Source: Chamaea fasciata (lineage: Eukaryota; Chordata; Aves; Passeriformes; Sylviidae). From it: 64,000 nucleotides of DNA. The stretch is taken from positions 29,656,522 to 29,720,521 of the forward strand of contig JARCOQ010000006.1 of the NCBI GenBank assembly GCA_029207755.1. Reading direction: 5' to 3'. Below, piece after piece: positions 1 through 10,624 of the stretch. The notes under the pieces were generated by a model. That model saw nothing but the letters and a program-made list of their open reading frames with translations. It had not been told where the DNA came from and did not search any database. Each line of letters opens with the position of its first letter. Within the stretch, counting starts at the first letter, position 1. Both the position numbers and the translations under genes were made by a program.

Positions 1-149
1 CAGTCTTACCAGCACTGAGATCTCTGCTAGGGGACAAGGGCACATTGCAAATAAATGAACAATCCCAATCGATCTTCTACCATATGTTATTATTTTATGA
101 ATACACACGGAGCACAATAGTTGACAGTACCCATATAAAATCAAAATAC

Positions 150-337
150 CTGTTAAACCACCAGCCAGCCTTTTCCTCTTCAGCACAGTTCCCTTCATAG
201 TTGTCATTATCCCTGTCCCTAGTACTGAATTTCATTCCTCGATGATCAGCCCACCATTTTACTTCAGGATGAAATCCACCAGTAAGGGAATCACCAGCTG
301 TACCAGAATATTCACCACAACTCATCTCATAAGAATG
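150..337 (-). CDS. FGL1: FGL1 exon: calcium-site and GWWFN segment of fibrinogen domain
   Basis: Reads [18 protein letters not shown] and continues to [29 protein letters not shown] and GWWFNR. The D-x-D-N run corresponds to the calcium-binding loop of fibrinogen-related domains. The acceptor is a strong pyrimidine tract ending at 338; the donor GT is at 149-148. The exon starts in phase 0 and ends two bases into a codon (CAG after AAC AGG is off frame), so the next exon, outside the window, must complete the cysteine-containing tail. This is the last FGL1 exon visible. Confidence 0.92.
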
Positions 338-3300
338 CTAAAAAAAATGAAGAAAAAAAAATTCCAATATGTCAATATGTCTTTAGCCCTCAAGATGTCA
401 GAGAGTGAAACCACAAAGATGAACCTGATCTGTTCTATTTGCTGCCATTTTTATGCTAAGAAATGTCATGCTACTTAAACATGATGTACTTAATACTAAA
501 AGGCTGTAGAGATGCTTAACAGGGACAAAGTTTGTCATTACCCTCATGTATAAATGATGTAATAAAAAACATTAGGATTAGTTTGCAGTATACATTAGCA
601 AATCAGAACACCTTGTACCATTATTGTTGATAATATCAACAAAAATAGAAAAACTGCTGTTATCCATGTGTGCTAAACCAAATGATTCATATCGCTTACA
701 GAAAGTGTGAAATTAATCTATCAGAGTGAACCAGTTTTTTTAGGTATTTGAAAATTATAAGCATGTGTAAGAAATATGGTATTAAAGTTCTACACAAATC
801 TTTATGAAAATTAGGGAACCTGTATGTTTATTGTTTGTCTACAGAATCCACATTTTCATTAAAACCTTTAGTCATTTAATATTTTAATACCTCTTCTCCT
901 GCAACTCTGAATCTTGCATACTGTGCAAAACGCCGTTCTCCTTCAAAATCAGTTAGATCAATTCTTAAAGTATAATTCCCTTTAAAAAAAAAAACAAACA
1001 GATTATTTTAGTTAAACTAGCCTACTAGTTTTCAGAACTGGGCATTACAGTAGAAGATGAAAAGAAAAATTTTTTTATCATGGATCTTTATCACCTCAGC
1101 ATATTTTATGGGGTGTATCTTCTTTCTTTATGCATACTAAAGCATATATTGCTATTCTTTGCCTTTATTCACCTGAGTCATCTTAGAAAATTGTAGAATT
1201 ATTCCAATACAAATCTTCAAATGTAGGAAAAAAAATTGTTTAAAAAGATGGCCTTACAGGTTTTACATTTTAGTATGACATTTGAAGTGATATCATAGTG
1301 AAAACTAATCAATAAATGTTCACCTATGAAAATTAGATTTTTATACTCTGAAAATAAAAGAGGTATAGTAGGATCACATCCTGGTGGCACTGATTTCCAT
1401 GTGATTTAGCTGACTAAGCCAGTGGATAAGTTTTGTATCTACAGCATTCTACAACAAAGCAGAAGTTAGCTTATGTTGAGTGACTATTAGAAAGATGGAA
1501 ATAACTTTCTACTACTGGCCTAATCAACAGGACTGGACTAGAATTACTTCCATGTAATAGCCCACACAGCTAAAAAGCCCTGACTAAGTGTCTTGGTACA
1601 GCATATACCTGTCTCTAGACTGTTAGTGATGTTGATGGAAAATGAATAAAGACAATTCATTTCAGGTAAACTCCTGTCTCCTGTTCCCTGTTTCACAAGG
1701 GCTGTCAGTATGCCAGTGGCCTAAGGACAGTTTTGAACCTTTTGCTAGAAAACACATATTCAAATGTGTTTTTTCCGAAACTTAGAGAAAGTCCATGCAG
1801 ACTAACAACAGAACTCAGGATTTATGGCAACAAAAAGGGGAAACAAAAAAATGGCCTGGAAAGAGCAAAGAAACAGAAACAATAAGATTATTGTTACAAT
1901 ACAAATCCTACCTTGATTAGTCAAATAATGAAGATTTTTGTTTCCAAGCCAAAATTCACCATTTTTCAAAACAAAATTTCCAAAGCCTTCTTCATAGTCA
2001 GCCCAGACTCTGAAAAGGGTATAAATTACTCATTTCTCAAAAAAGCAAGCGTTTTTTGGGATGTTTTATAATACAATTTTACATCACAGAATAACTCAAA
2101 CTGCAAGGAACCTCAGGAGGCAAGCTAGTCTAGTGTCAGTCTCAAGTCAGAATCAGCCATGAGGTTGTTCAGGGCTTGTCCATTCAGATCTTGAAAACTT
2201 CCAAGAATGGAGACTGCACATTCTTTTTGGGCAACCTGCTGACTCTTTTCATGGTGAAAAGGTTTCCCCTTATATCCAGTCTGAACCTCTCTTGTTTCAA
2301 CTTAGGTACTTTGTTTCTCATCCTCCCACTAGATATGTCTGTGAAGAACATTTTTGCTCAAAGAGCTCTCAGATTGCTTACATTTTTTATTTTTTAGATT
2401 TTTACTAATTGCAGAAGACAACCTTTCCTAGTCCTTTCCTCATCATTAAGAGTCCTTGCTCCAACAGTTGTGAATGCATTTGACACTGAAGTGTCCTCAT
2501 GTCAAATGCATGAGTTGTCAGAAAAAGATTAGAACAGATGTCTCACAGAAGACAGCCAGAACCAGGAGTAGTATCTCATCTGGAGGCTGTCCCACAGAAT
2601 AACTATTCCTTCCTTTTATCTGGGATAACAACTTACTCATATACTTCTAAAGTTCAGATTTAACTTAGCTCCATCTAGTTTAATGTTTCTTTGATTTGTT
2701 TCCAGTTTTAATTACCAAGTCTAATACCTACCTATCAAAATTTTGGCTGCCATCAGAACGTCTCTGAAACACAGTCCAGCCGCCTCCTTCAGACATGTCA
2801 CAGAACGCAAGGAACTCTCTAGGACTCTGGATTGGTTTGATTTTATAAAATCCATTTTGCTTATGGCCTTCATTGTAGATTTCTGCACAATCTGTTCACA
2901 CAATGTTAATTGGACACAACATTTTTAATCCTGTACTTACTGGCAAAATCAGAAATCAAGTCAATAACAAAAATCAAGTCATGTTATGTAGAAGTCACAT
3001 ATGAACCACACTAATAAAATGAAATGTCTGCAGACACATTTCTTTGACTTTTGGGTATTTTTTTGTACTTGTGTTACTTTAAAGCTTTGCTGGGTTGTAA
3101 TTATTTTGATATATCTTTGAAATAATATCATCCCACCATGAAATATTATAATTTTTGTTTCTACTTGACTAGCAAAATAATTCCTCTGTTTTAAGTGGTG
3201 TCACTTTTAATCTACAGTGCTACCATCCACATTAGGATCCTGTTACAACCATAAAATTACATGTAAGACACACAGTAACCTTTAAAAACAAACATGAACT

Positions 3301-6300
3301 TTTATGTCCAGGAAGTTTGCAGAAGTGCCAAAAACAAAAGTATGGAATCTCTAGTGTTTAAAATGGAAGCAATTGCGAGGTCTGATTCTCCTGTCCCTTC
3401 TATCAAATATGTGCAAAAATATACAGAAGACTACTCCCAAAAAGTGCAGTATATGTGTAAAATGATACCACTTTGACTTGGGGCCATTCACAGTCTGGTC
3501 TGCATTGTTGTTGATGAATGTAATTTACAACAATAACAAAATTCAGAGCTCATGGACATATTATAGCAATGTCGTTGTATAATCTTATATTTTTTTCCTA
3601 TAGGAATTAAGAAATGAAAAGAGTTCGTTGTTAATATGTAATCTACCATCAGGCAGTCATACAGAAAAGATGTATAATTTTCAGCATTTCTGTTTTTCCT
3701 GGCTAAAGTAGAGCTGATTAACTTTAAGGAATTCTCTGAGTTGGCTGAACTTCCAGGCCTGGTTGGAACTTTGTGAACTATTATATTTCTTTTCAGTGGA
3801 AGTGTGAAGTGAAGATTAGACATAGAAAATAAACACTTTATACTGAAAACAAATATCTGTGCCAGAATTTGGATAAACACTAATAGAAAACATGATTTAA
3901 ATAAAAGGTAAGTTGTCTTCATAGAGAAACTGTGATTGGCTTAGAGAAAATAGCTTTTCTTTTCCATTAATTTCTTAGCAGGTTAGCAAAACACAAGCGT
4001 ATCTTAATTTTTAGCAGGTGTATATAGTATGGAATTTCCCCCTCACTATCTAACTCAAATTATCCAGCTCTGTTGATATTAAAATACTACAGGAGTTTGA
4101 GAAAATTACGCAGTATGAACAGGGAAAGGCATTTTCCAAGCTGTAAAGAAAGTGAAAAAATAATGGGAAAAAAATAATCAGAAATGGGAACAAGTTAGAT
4201 CTGTTTTTTAGAATAACATTGTAAAAGAATAAATTGAGGCATATGCTAAGAAAGGACAAATAACTTTCAGAGAAATGTAGCTTTAATAATCTTTTCCAGT
4301 AACAAGTGAGTCAGCCCTAATAATAAAAATAAAGTGATCCAGGATGCAGAGTACATAAATACACAGCTAAAATTTAAAGCCAGATTTACAACTGCTTTTA
4401 ATTTCATTTTAATGAGCTTTTATTATATTTGATGCCTTGGGATCAAATGTGATATATATTGGTATTACTTCCAGCAGCATAAGCACTACAAGCATATTCA
4501 AACAAGGCTATTAAAAATAATAACAGTTAAGACTTTATAGCACTGGACAGCTGGAAACAAACACCATCTAGAAGTCAGACTCCTAAATTGTATTTTCAAT
4601 CCAACTATTGTTTTGGATGGTGTTTTATTACATCAAGAGTTTGGGCGTTACTGCAGCTTCTACATGCTTTCCACTGTCGAAAGAGTGGATCACCACCAGA
4701 ATGCTGGTGAAATTAGAAAAACAACTTTATACCAGTATTTTAAAAGCTGTGATGTCATGAGCTGAATCCAATTCAGTGAAAATGTTATTAAAGTGAGATG
4801 CAGATGTCATTATGTCAGGCTTATGTGTGTAAATATGGTGTTTAGAAACTTGTAACTCCTGATTAACATTTTGTAAATGTCTATTATTGGCTTTTATGTG
4901 TTGTATTGCTGATATTTAGGCTTCATTTATTGACCACTGATTGTTTTTTAATTATGCACTATTAATATAACTTCTTAAATCCTGATTTGATTTCTACCAT
5001 CTGACATGAACAATTTTCCCCTGCACATCAGGTCCAGGTAAAAGTTGAGCACTGTGTTTTAAACAAACATTCTACAATGAGTTTTTAAAACAATAACTCA
5101 CTAGGTCCAATTGTGCTAAAGCTTCTGGGTATCATTACAATGAATGGAAATGCAAAGAATAGCTTCATTTCTAACCTGAATACTGTCTTTTTCCTCCCAA
5201 GTCAATGACACTATTTTCATCTTCTCTGTCACTGTACCAAGTCTCTTTCTTCTCTAAGAGCTGTATAATTTTTAACTGCTGCCGTTTCACACGATGTTCC
5301 AGGAGCCTCACCTGGCCCTGAAGTCGTATCTGCTCTTGAAAACATTTCTGTAAATCCTAGAGAGGAAAGCATATCTTACTGTAAAATCAACTTTTTTTTT
5401 TTTTTGTGATATTTAACATGTGACACAAAGAGCCAACCAACCAAACCATAAATAAAATTAAACTTGAATAAAACATTTTGGTCGCAATTTCCCACAGACA
5501 CTATGTTGACTTCCACCTCTGTTGCTATGTTGTTTCAAATTATTTCATCTGTAACTGCAAAATATATAAATACATACATATTATGAAGGCTTTGCAAAGA
5601 GACCTCTTTAGTGCTACCAGCTCTAACTGCAAACATGCAGCAGGGACTTTGGGGAAAAACACTATAATACAGGCTCTATCATAAGGAGGCCCTATCTCTA
5701 TCACCTCCATGCATGGAGATTTTCTATCTAGTGAAGCCTGCTACTAATACTGTGAAGGTTCTAAAGAGTTTTAAAGAAATGCAATCCACATGGGTATGTT
5801 TTCAACTTCATAGTGCATTTTTTGAATGCTTTTAAATTACACATATCCTATGATAAGAATCCTAACATTGCCAACAGAAATATTTTTAAGTTTTAAGCTC
5901 ATTTTTGGCATGCTAAAATAGTCCCTAAGAAGCCGTGAATATACATGAAAAATAAAAGTTAGAACAAAAGTTGAAGTCAATGTTGCACTGTGACTTGTGT
6001 ACTCAATTTTGCCATGCAGAGTGGGTGAGAAATGTGGCAATTCTGATACAGTGTTATCTAGCACTCACTTGATCCTCAAGAGCTGGAATAGCTGTTCCAA
6101 ATTCTGACATGCTGAATGCATGCTGAACAATAAAGAATTGGTTTTAGATTAAAGACTGTGGTAAAATAGCCAAAATGAACAGAACCTGATCAGGAGAACT
6201 TAAATTAAAACAGTCTTTATGGTTTAAAATATATATTAAATAAACTTGATTTCAGTGTAAGGGAGAAAACCCTTTGGAAACAAGATGCAGGTTTTGCATC

Positions 6301-9300
6301 AGTAACACTGAAATTTTATATGAGCAGAGTTTAGTGGCTTATAAAAGAGCACAACAGGCAAAATCAAAGGGTGACTTTCTGGAAATCTGACATGTAAGTT
6401 CAAATTTGCAGTAGTTCTAAATTGGTGCTACCTTATTCATAGGGAACATTATTTACATGTAGACCTGCAATATTTGCCATCCATATGGAAGACTTGATAT
6501 CTCAGAACATTGCCCTATCACACCAAACTATAGAAATGCCTGCAACAGCATACTGCTGTGCATAGTGAGGTGCACCTCAATGGTCTCTGCGTACTTTCAT
6601 TTGCACGAAGCTCAGTCTTCACCCATTATCCATTAACACTTCCAAAGAATTGTTCCATTTGTCTTAAGTATTTAGTTACACTGAAAAATTTAATCATAAG
6701 ACTGTGCAGAACAATCCTGAAGACAGACTTCTGCCTTAAGTATTGCTGAAGTGTATCAGAGACTTGCTTTAATTCCTACTTAACCACAATCTAAAATGCA
6801 CGGTGAAATAAAAGAATGGGAAAAAAAAAATATATACATATGCGGCATAACTAGGCACTTCGTCAGCGACCTGTTGGAGAGGGAAAGGTCCAGCAGCCTT
6901 TTTGTGTTGGGGCTGCCCTCGGGCAGCTCGTCTCGCTGCGCGCCCGGCACTGAGCCGTGTGCTGGCCGAGGAGCTGTCGGGGCACCATGGCCACGCTCGG
7001 CCACAAGGGGACGCTGTAAGGCCGGAGGCACATTCCCCAAACACCTTGTTCTGAGGGATACGGCAGGCAATGACCCGGTAATATCCCGAAAGCACTATAT
7101 TGTTTAAGACCCTTCTCTTGAAAGTCTTTTTTCAGTTGTTGATAGCTATACGAGATGCCTAGCATATCATCCTTTTCTTCTGGCAGAAAACAAGAGAAGA
7201 AAATAGTTAAAATGTATGGACATACAGAGACAAAGTTGCTACAGTGGTTTAGAGGGATATTATTTGACTGTATGCACTGGATAATGTGGGACGTGTTGCA
7301 TATTACAAAGAAAAGATGCACTATTTATTGTGCAGCCTTTCCTGGTTGGTTATCTCAATTGTATCTGCAGCTTCATACAAACCCTTCACAAAAGCTGAAT
7401 CTTCTATTCAGTGGGAATTAATTCAATAGGAGATTCAGAAGAGGCTTCCTTGACAGGTGTCTGCAAATTGTCAGTCTAGTCCTGTGTGAATACAGAAATT
7501 TTCACGGGATTGCACAGCTTTAGAGAGAGAGAAAGAGATGCATAGGTGGATTGAGAGAGTGAATAAATTTTTAAAGTATTGAAAAAATATTTCCAGCCTC
7601 ACGCTGATGAGCTAATGCCAACTATAAAAGAAAAGCTGTCCAAAAAATCCCATGTTCCCAGTCAGACCAAATATTTATTCTAATCATACTAAGTTAAGAG
7701 AGATAAAGAAGCCACTATGCCACAGTTACCAGTTTTACTGAGAAGATCAGCCTGTATCAATCCTAGCTCAGTCCTCACAACCTTGGAGAACATTGCAAAA
7801 TGCAATAGGAGAGACCCGGAAAGGGTGGCCCCCATTGCCAGGCCCTTGCAATTTCATAGACAAGACTTCAGGTCAGCGTAACCTCTTCAACATGTGGCAA
7901 GATCTGAGCCACAAAGAGCTACAGCTACCTTCGATTCTGGAAAGAGCAAGGTACAGTGCATTTGAGGAGAGGCAGCTACAGGCAGCTACATGTATTTCTT
8001 TCAGGTGAAACAAATGCCTCTATCAATTCCCCTTTCATACTGCTAAAAGCCATTCTCCTGCTGTGATTAAATTATATAGCAGAAGTACAGAACTTCTGAA
8101 AAAATATTATCTTACTCTAGAAAAATTTGGTATCTAAATTCAGTATGACACTACTTCATACACCACAATAAAAGGTCCTTTCCTTTGAACAAAATTAAAC
8201 ACAAGTCTGTAACAGGCTGTCTCTAAATATTATTCTTAAACTTGCAGTTGGATCCATCTTTTGTTATTTTTTACTTCAAAATTATGAATTAATTAATAAA
8301 AAAATTAAAAATTAACTATGAGCTAATTCTCACCTGCTTTACAGATAATACACTCATGATGGGGTGAACAGCGATGTATCTACACTACACATAGCAATTT
8401 CCTGATTTAAAAGGTTTTAAGCTCATAATGCTTAGGAAGTGACAGTAAATTAGAAGTGACAATCAAGACATGACTAGCCATACTGAATAATTAAAGCATA
8501 AGTTTAAAAAGAAAGCTTGAGCAGAAATAAAGTTTTAAAGTAACCTACATATGAAGAGTACTGGTATCTGATACTTTCTCTTCTCTCCCTAACTTCAGCC
8601 TTCTCATTGCTGTCTCTCTCTGTCAACTCCAGACAAATCCCATTAGACTTTGCTGCTGAACAGCAAAACCACAGTTCTCATATTTGGAATTCTATGTCGA
8701 TTTTTTTCCATGGGACAATCACAAGGTAACTGTAACTTCAATTGGATCAATATGGCTTTTAGATCTTCAGTTTACCAGACTGCTCTTTCAATGTGCTGCT
8801 ACACTTTTTTTTCACAGGATAATCCTTCAAAAACCATTGGAGTTAAACCAGCGTGCAGCTGGAGTAATAAAGCAAAATGTAAATTAGAATTCTAAGTCAG
8901 GAGTTATAACATATTGCTATTCCATTTGTTAGATATGGACCAAATTTAAACCATTACAATGTTGAAATACTCAACAAAATGTCGATTTTACTGTGGCTGT
9001 CTCCAGTGGACAGTGGTGCCCAGTGACTGAAACCAGACTGAACACAACCTGTTCTTTCTGTTTCAGTGAAGCAACTCTGCACTGAACACTGAGAAGTAAT
9101 TATCTAACAACTGCTGACAGCTCTGCTCTTGGGCACACAGTCCCACATTTAACCAGCTGCTGCAATTAATGTGCATTCACTTTCATTATTGTGTGAATTG
9201 CTTAGCAGCCAGTGACCTTCCATTAAAATTATTGCTACAAATTAGACTCAGAACACTTCCTGAAAACTATAGAAATACAAAGTTTTTACCTGTGATGCTA

Positions 9301-10616
9301 TTTCCTGTATGTTTCAGAATATGAATTAGCTCCAAAATATCTCTATATTGAGATCAGTGTTTTATTGAGATTAAAAGATGAAAAATTTGAGATGAAGTTC
9401 TGAATATTCCCAGTTTTTACTCAGAAGCTCAGCTAAAGCCCACAATACTCTAAATGAAAAATAATTTAAAAATAAGTAAATGCATTTAACTGTGATGCCT
9501 CTTTTTCTCCGTAAGCCTCTGCAGAATTTAGTAGTATTTTTCTCCACTGAGCAGAAGTGATTACAGAGTCAAATGCTTCCCATTCTGCCTCTATAAAGCT
9601 ACTTATCTGAATGAAAGTTTTCTGCAAAGTAATGTAAGCCACTAACAATAGTTGTAAATTCAGCCGCCACTTTCACCTGGGCAATTATGAATCAAGAATT
9701 CAATCCCTTTAGGTCTCTTCTATTTAGGACCTGAATATAAAACTAGTCAGAGCAGCCATGACATGAAGCGTAGGATTGGTGAGGCTAGAGGTATTTTAAA
9801 CTGTGGAGTAAGTGTGCTTGTATTAGGGTTTTTGTTGGAGAAGCAGAATATAGAGGAGAATATAGAGCTTGAAGTGAAGGAGCTTTGGTCATTGTTTCTG
9901 AGTGTGAATTATAATATAGTTACATGGAAACAAGTAAGAATATGAAGTTATGGATCTCATTTGAGAAAAAGTTGTATGGCAAGTGGACAAGGTGGAAAAG
10001 GATGGAAACATTCTGCATACCAGGTGTCAGTGGCCAGAAATACCACTGCTGCAGCCACTATTTTAGGAGTTCCTGCACTTTGCCTGTCTGTAAGTATGCT
10101 GCTCAAAACTACAGGTGCTATTCTGAGTTAGCATCACCCCTGAATGGTAGTGTAACCATCCTGTGTGCCTTATGTACAGTGTGCCTCCATGCACCATATG
10201 GCATCTGTTTTAGGAAAGATATATTGTCTCCTCTTTCATATCAGAGCCAGTCACAAACTGACTGGATCTTTTTCTTTGGTGCCATTGCCTAGTGATTTAT
10301 CTTCCATTGTAAATTTATGCATTTGTTTCCTCTTTCCTTATTGGAAACTTGTCCAGACTGAACACCATTTGAAGATATTTCCTTATTCTTTCATTTTTAA
10401 ATGAATTTAATCTTTTTCATCAAAGATTCTGCCATCGTGTGTAGAGATTGTGAGCACTATGGAGGGGATGTGCATTGTGAGCACTATGGAGGATAAGGAA
10501 TGCAGTATTTAGAAGAAAGTCTATAGAAATATTTAATTATTGGAACTTACAGAGCTGCCAATGACATCCATCAAGCTAGCTGCAAGTACAAAATCAATCA
10601 TTATCAAAATCTTCAT
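150..10616 (-). CDS. FGL1: FGL1, fibrinogen-like 1 (gene-level span, 3' end missing)
   Basis: Secreted fibrinogen-related protein (hepassocin/HFREP1), known in mammals as a liver-made factor and a ligand of the T-cell receptor LAG3. Coding exons on the minus strand, in transcript order: 10616-10551 (signal peptide), 6122-6069 (candidate), 5356-5176 (coiled coil), 2891-2732, 2009-1912, 979-891 and 337-150 (fibrinogen C-terminal domain). All borders are GT/AG and all phases join. Recognisable motifs are [46 protein letters not shown] and GNCAEE..GWWFNR, matching the human protein as I recall it. Without the candidate exon, about 260 residues precede the missing last exon, the same as in human (312 total). 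The final roughly 50 residues are left of position 1. No frameshift or premature stop was seen in the exons. Confidence 0.93.
891..979 (-). CDS. FGL1: FGL1 exon: fibrinogen domain, middle
   Basis: Reads [20 protein letters not shown] then ARFRVAGEE. This matches the TLKIDLADFE...AQYKNFKVGDE segment of human FGL1. The T-rich acceptor ends at 980 and the donor GT lies at 890-889. Two leading bases complete a glycine codon begun in the previous exon; the exon ends in phase 0. Confidence 0.93.
1912..2009 (-). CDS. FGL1: FGL1 exon: fibrinogen domain, WLGN segment
   Basis: Reads [20 protein letters not shown] and then [12 protein letters not shown]. Family hallmarks are the GFGNF and WLGN motifs shared by fibrinogen-related domains. 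The acceptor TTTTCAG is immediately above 2009 and the donor GT is at 1911-1910. One leading base completes an arginine codon. Confidence 0.93.
2091..2470 (-). mobile_element. old CR1 LINE 3' fragment
   Basis: Phrases such as the plus-strand equivalents of 'GACCTCAGGAGG', 'TTGTTCAGGGC', 'TCTTGAAAACTTCCAAGAATGGAGACTGCACA' pieces and 'GGGCAACCTGCTGACTC' resemble the 3' region of CR1 read in reverse. It is strongly diverged, so an old copy. It lies in the FGL1 intron between the exons at 1912 and 2732. Confidence 0.7.
2732..2891 (-). CDS. FGL1: FGL1 exon: start of fibrinogen domain
   Basis: Reads (D)[19 protein letters not shown], followed by [18 protein letters not shown] and [15 protein letters not shown]. 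The cysteine pair and the GGGWTV signature mark the beginning of a fibrinogen C-terminal domain. The acceptor TGTGAACAG ends at 2892; the donor GT is at 2731-2730. The phase fits both neighbouring exons. Confidence 0.94.
5176..5356 (-). CDS. FGL1: FGL1 exon: N-terminal coiled coil
   Basis: Reads [20 protein letters not shown], then [18 protein letters not shown] and [13 protein letters not shown]. The heptad-like leucine and isoleucine spacing gives the short coiled coil that drives oligomerisation in this family; the single cysteine near its start may link chains. It starts in phase 0 (acceptor CTCTCTAG) and its last base begins the aspartate codon of the next exon. Confidence 0.92.
6069..6122 (-). 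CDS. FGL1: candidate additional FGL1 exon (54 nt, in frame)
   Basis: A 54-nt stretch bounded by a pyrimidine tract plus CAG (above 6122) and a consensus GTGAGT donor (6068-6063). It is open in phase 0 and fits exactly between the signal-peptide exon, which ends in phase 0, and the coiled-coil exon, which starts in phase 0. It would add [18 protein letters not shown] to the start of the mature chain; ALED also occurs at the equivalent place in human FGL1. Skipping it gives a protein of normal length, so it may be alternative or a chance open stretch. Confidence 0.45.
6850..7060. other. isolated GC-rich block in an FGL1 intron
   Basis: About 200 bases rich in GC with many CpG dinucleotides stand out from the AT-rich intron between the signal-peptide exon and the candidate exon. 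Overlapping open frames occur on both strands, as expected of GC-rich sequence; none resembles a protein I know. It could be a repeat remnant or a regulatory element. Confidence 0.4.
10447..10492. repeat. short tandem duplication, 27-bp period
   Basis: The 19-bp word ATTGTGAGCACTATGGAGG occurs at 10447 and again at 10474, a two-copy direct repeat just downstream of the FGL1 signal-peptide exon (in its first coding intron). Confidence 0.85.
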
Positions 10617-10624
10617 TTTGGAAG
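10551..10624 (-). CDS. FGL1: FGL1 first coding exon: start codon and signal peptide
   Basis: The acceptor CTACTTCACAG is followed by an 8-base leader and ATG at 10616-10614. It encodes [20 protein letters not shown] plus SS: a basic residue followed by a hydrophobic core, as expected of a secretory signal peptide. The donor GTAAG follows at 10550. The exon begins with an acceptor, so at least one upstream noncoding exon exists; it was not found. Confidence 0.85.

Noticed and set aside
3488..3922. 144-codon minus-strand open frame in an FGL1 intron
   Set aside because: AT-rich, no recognised motif, no splice-compatible placement in FGL1; probably chance.
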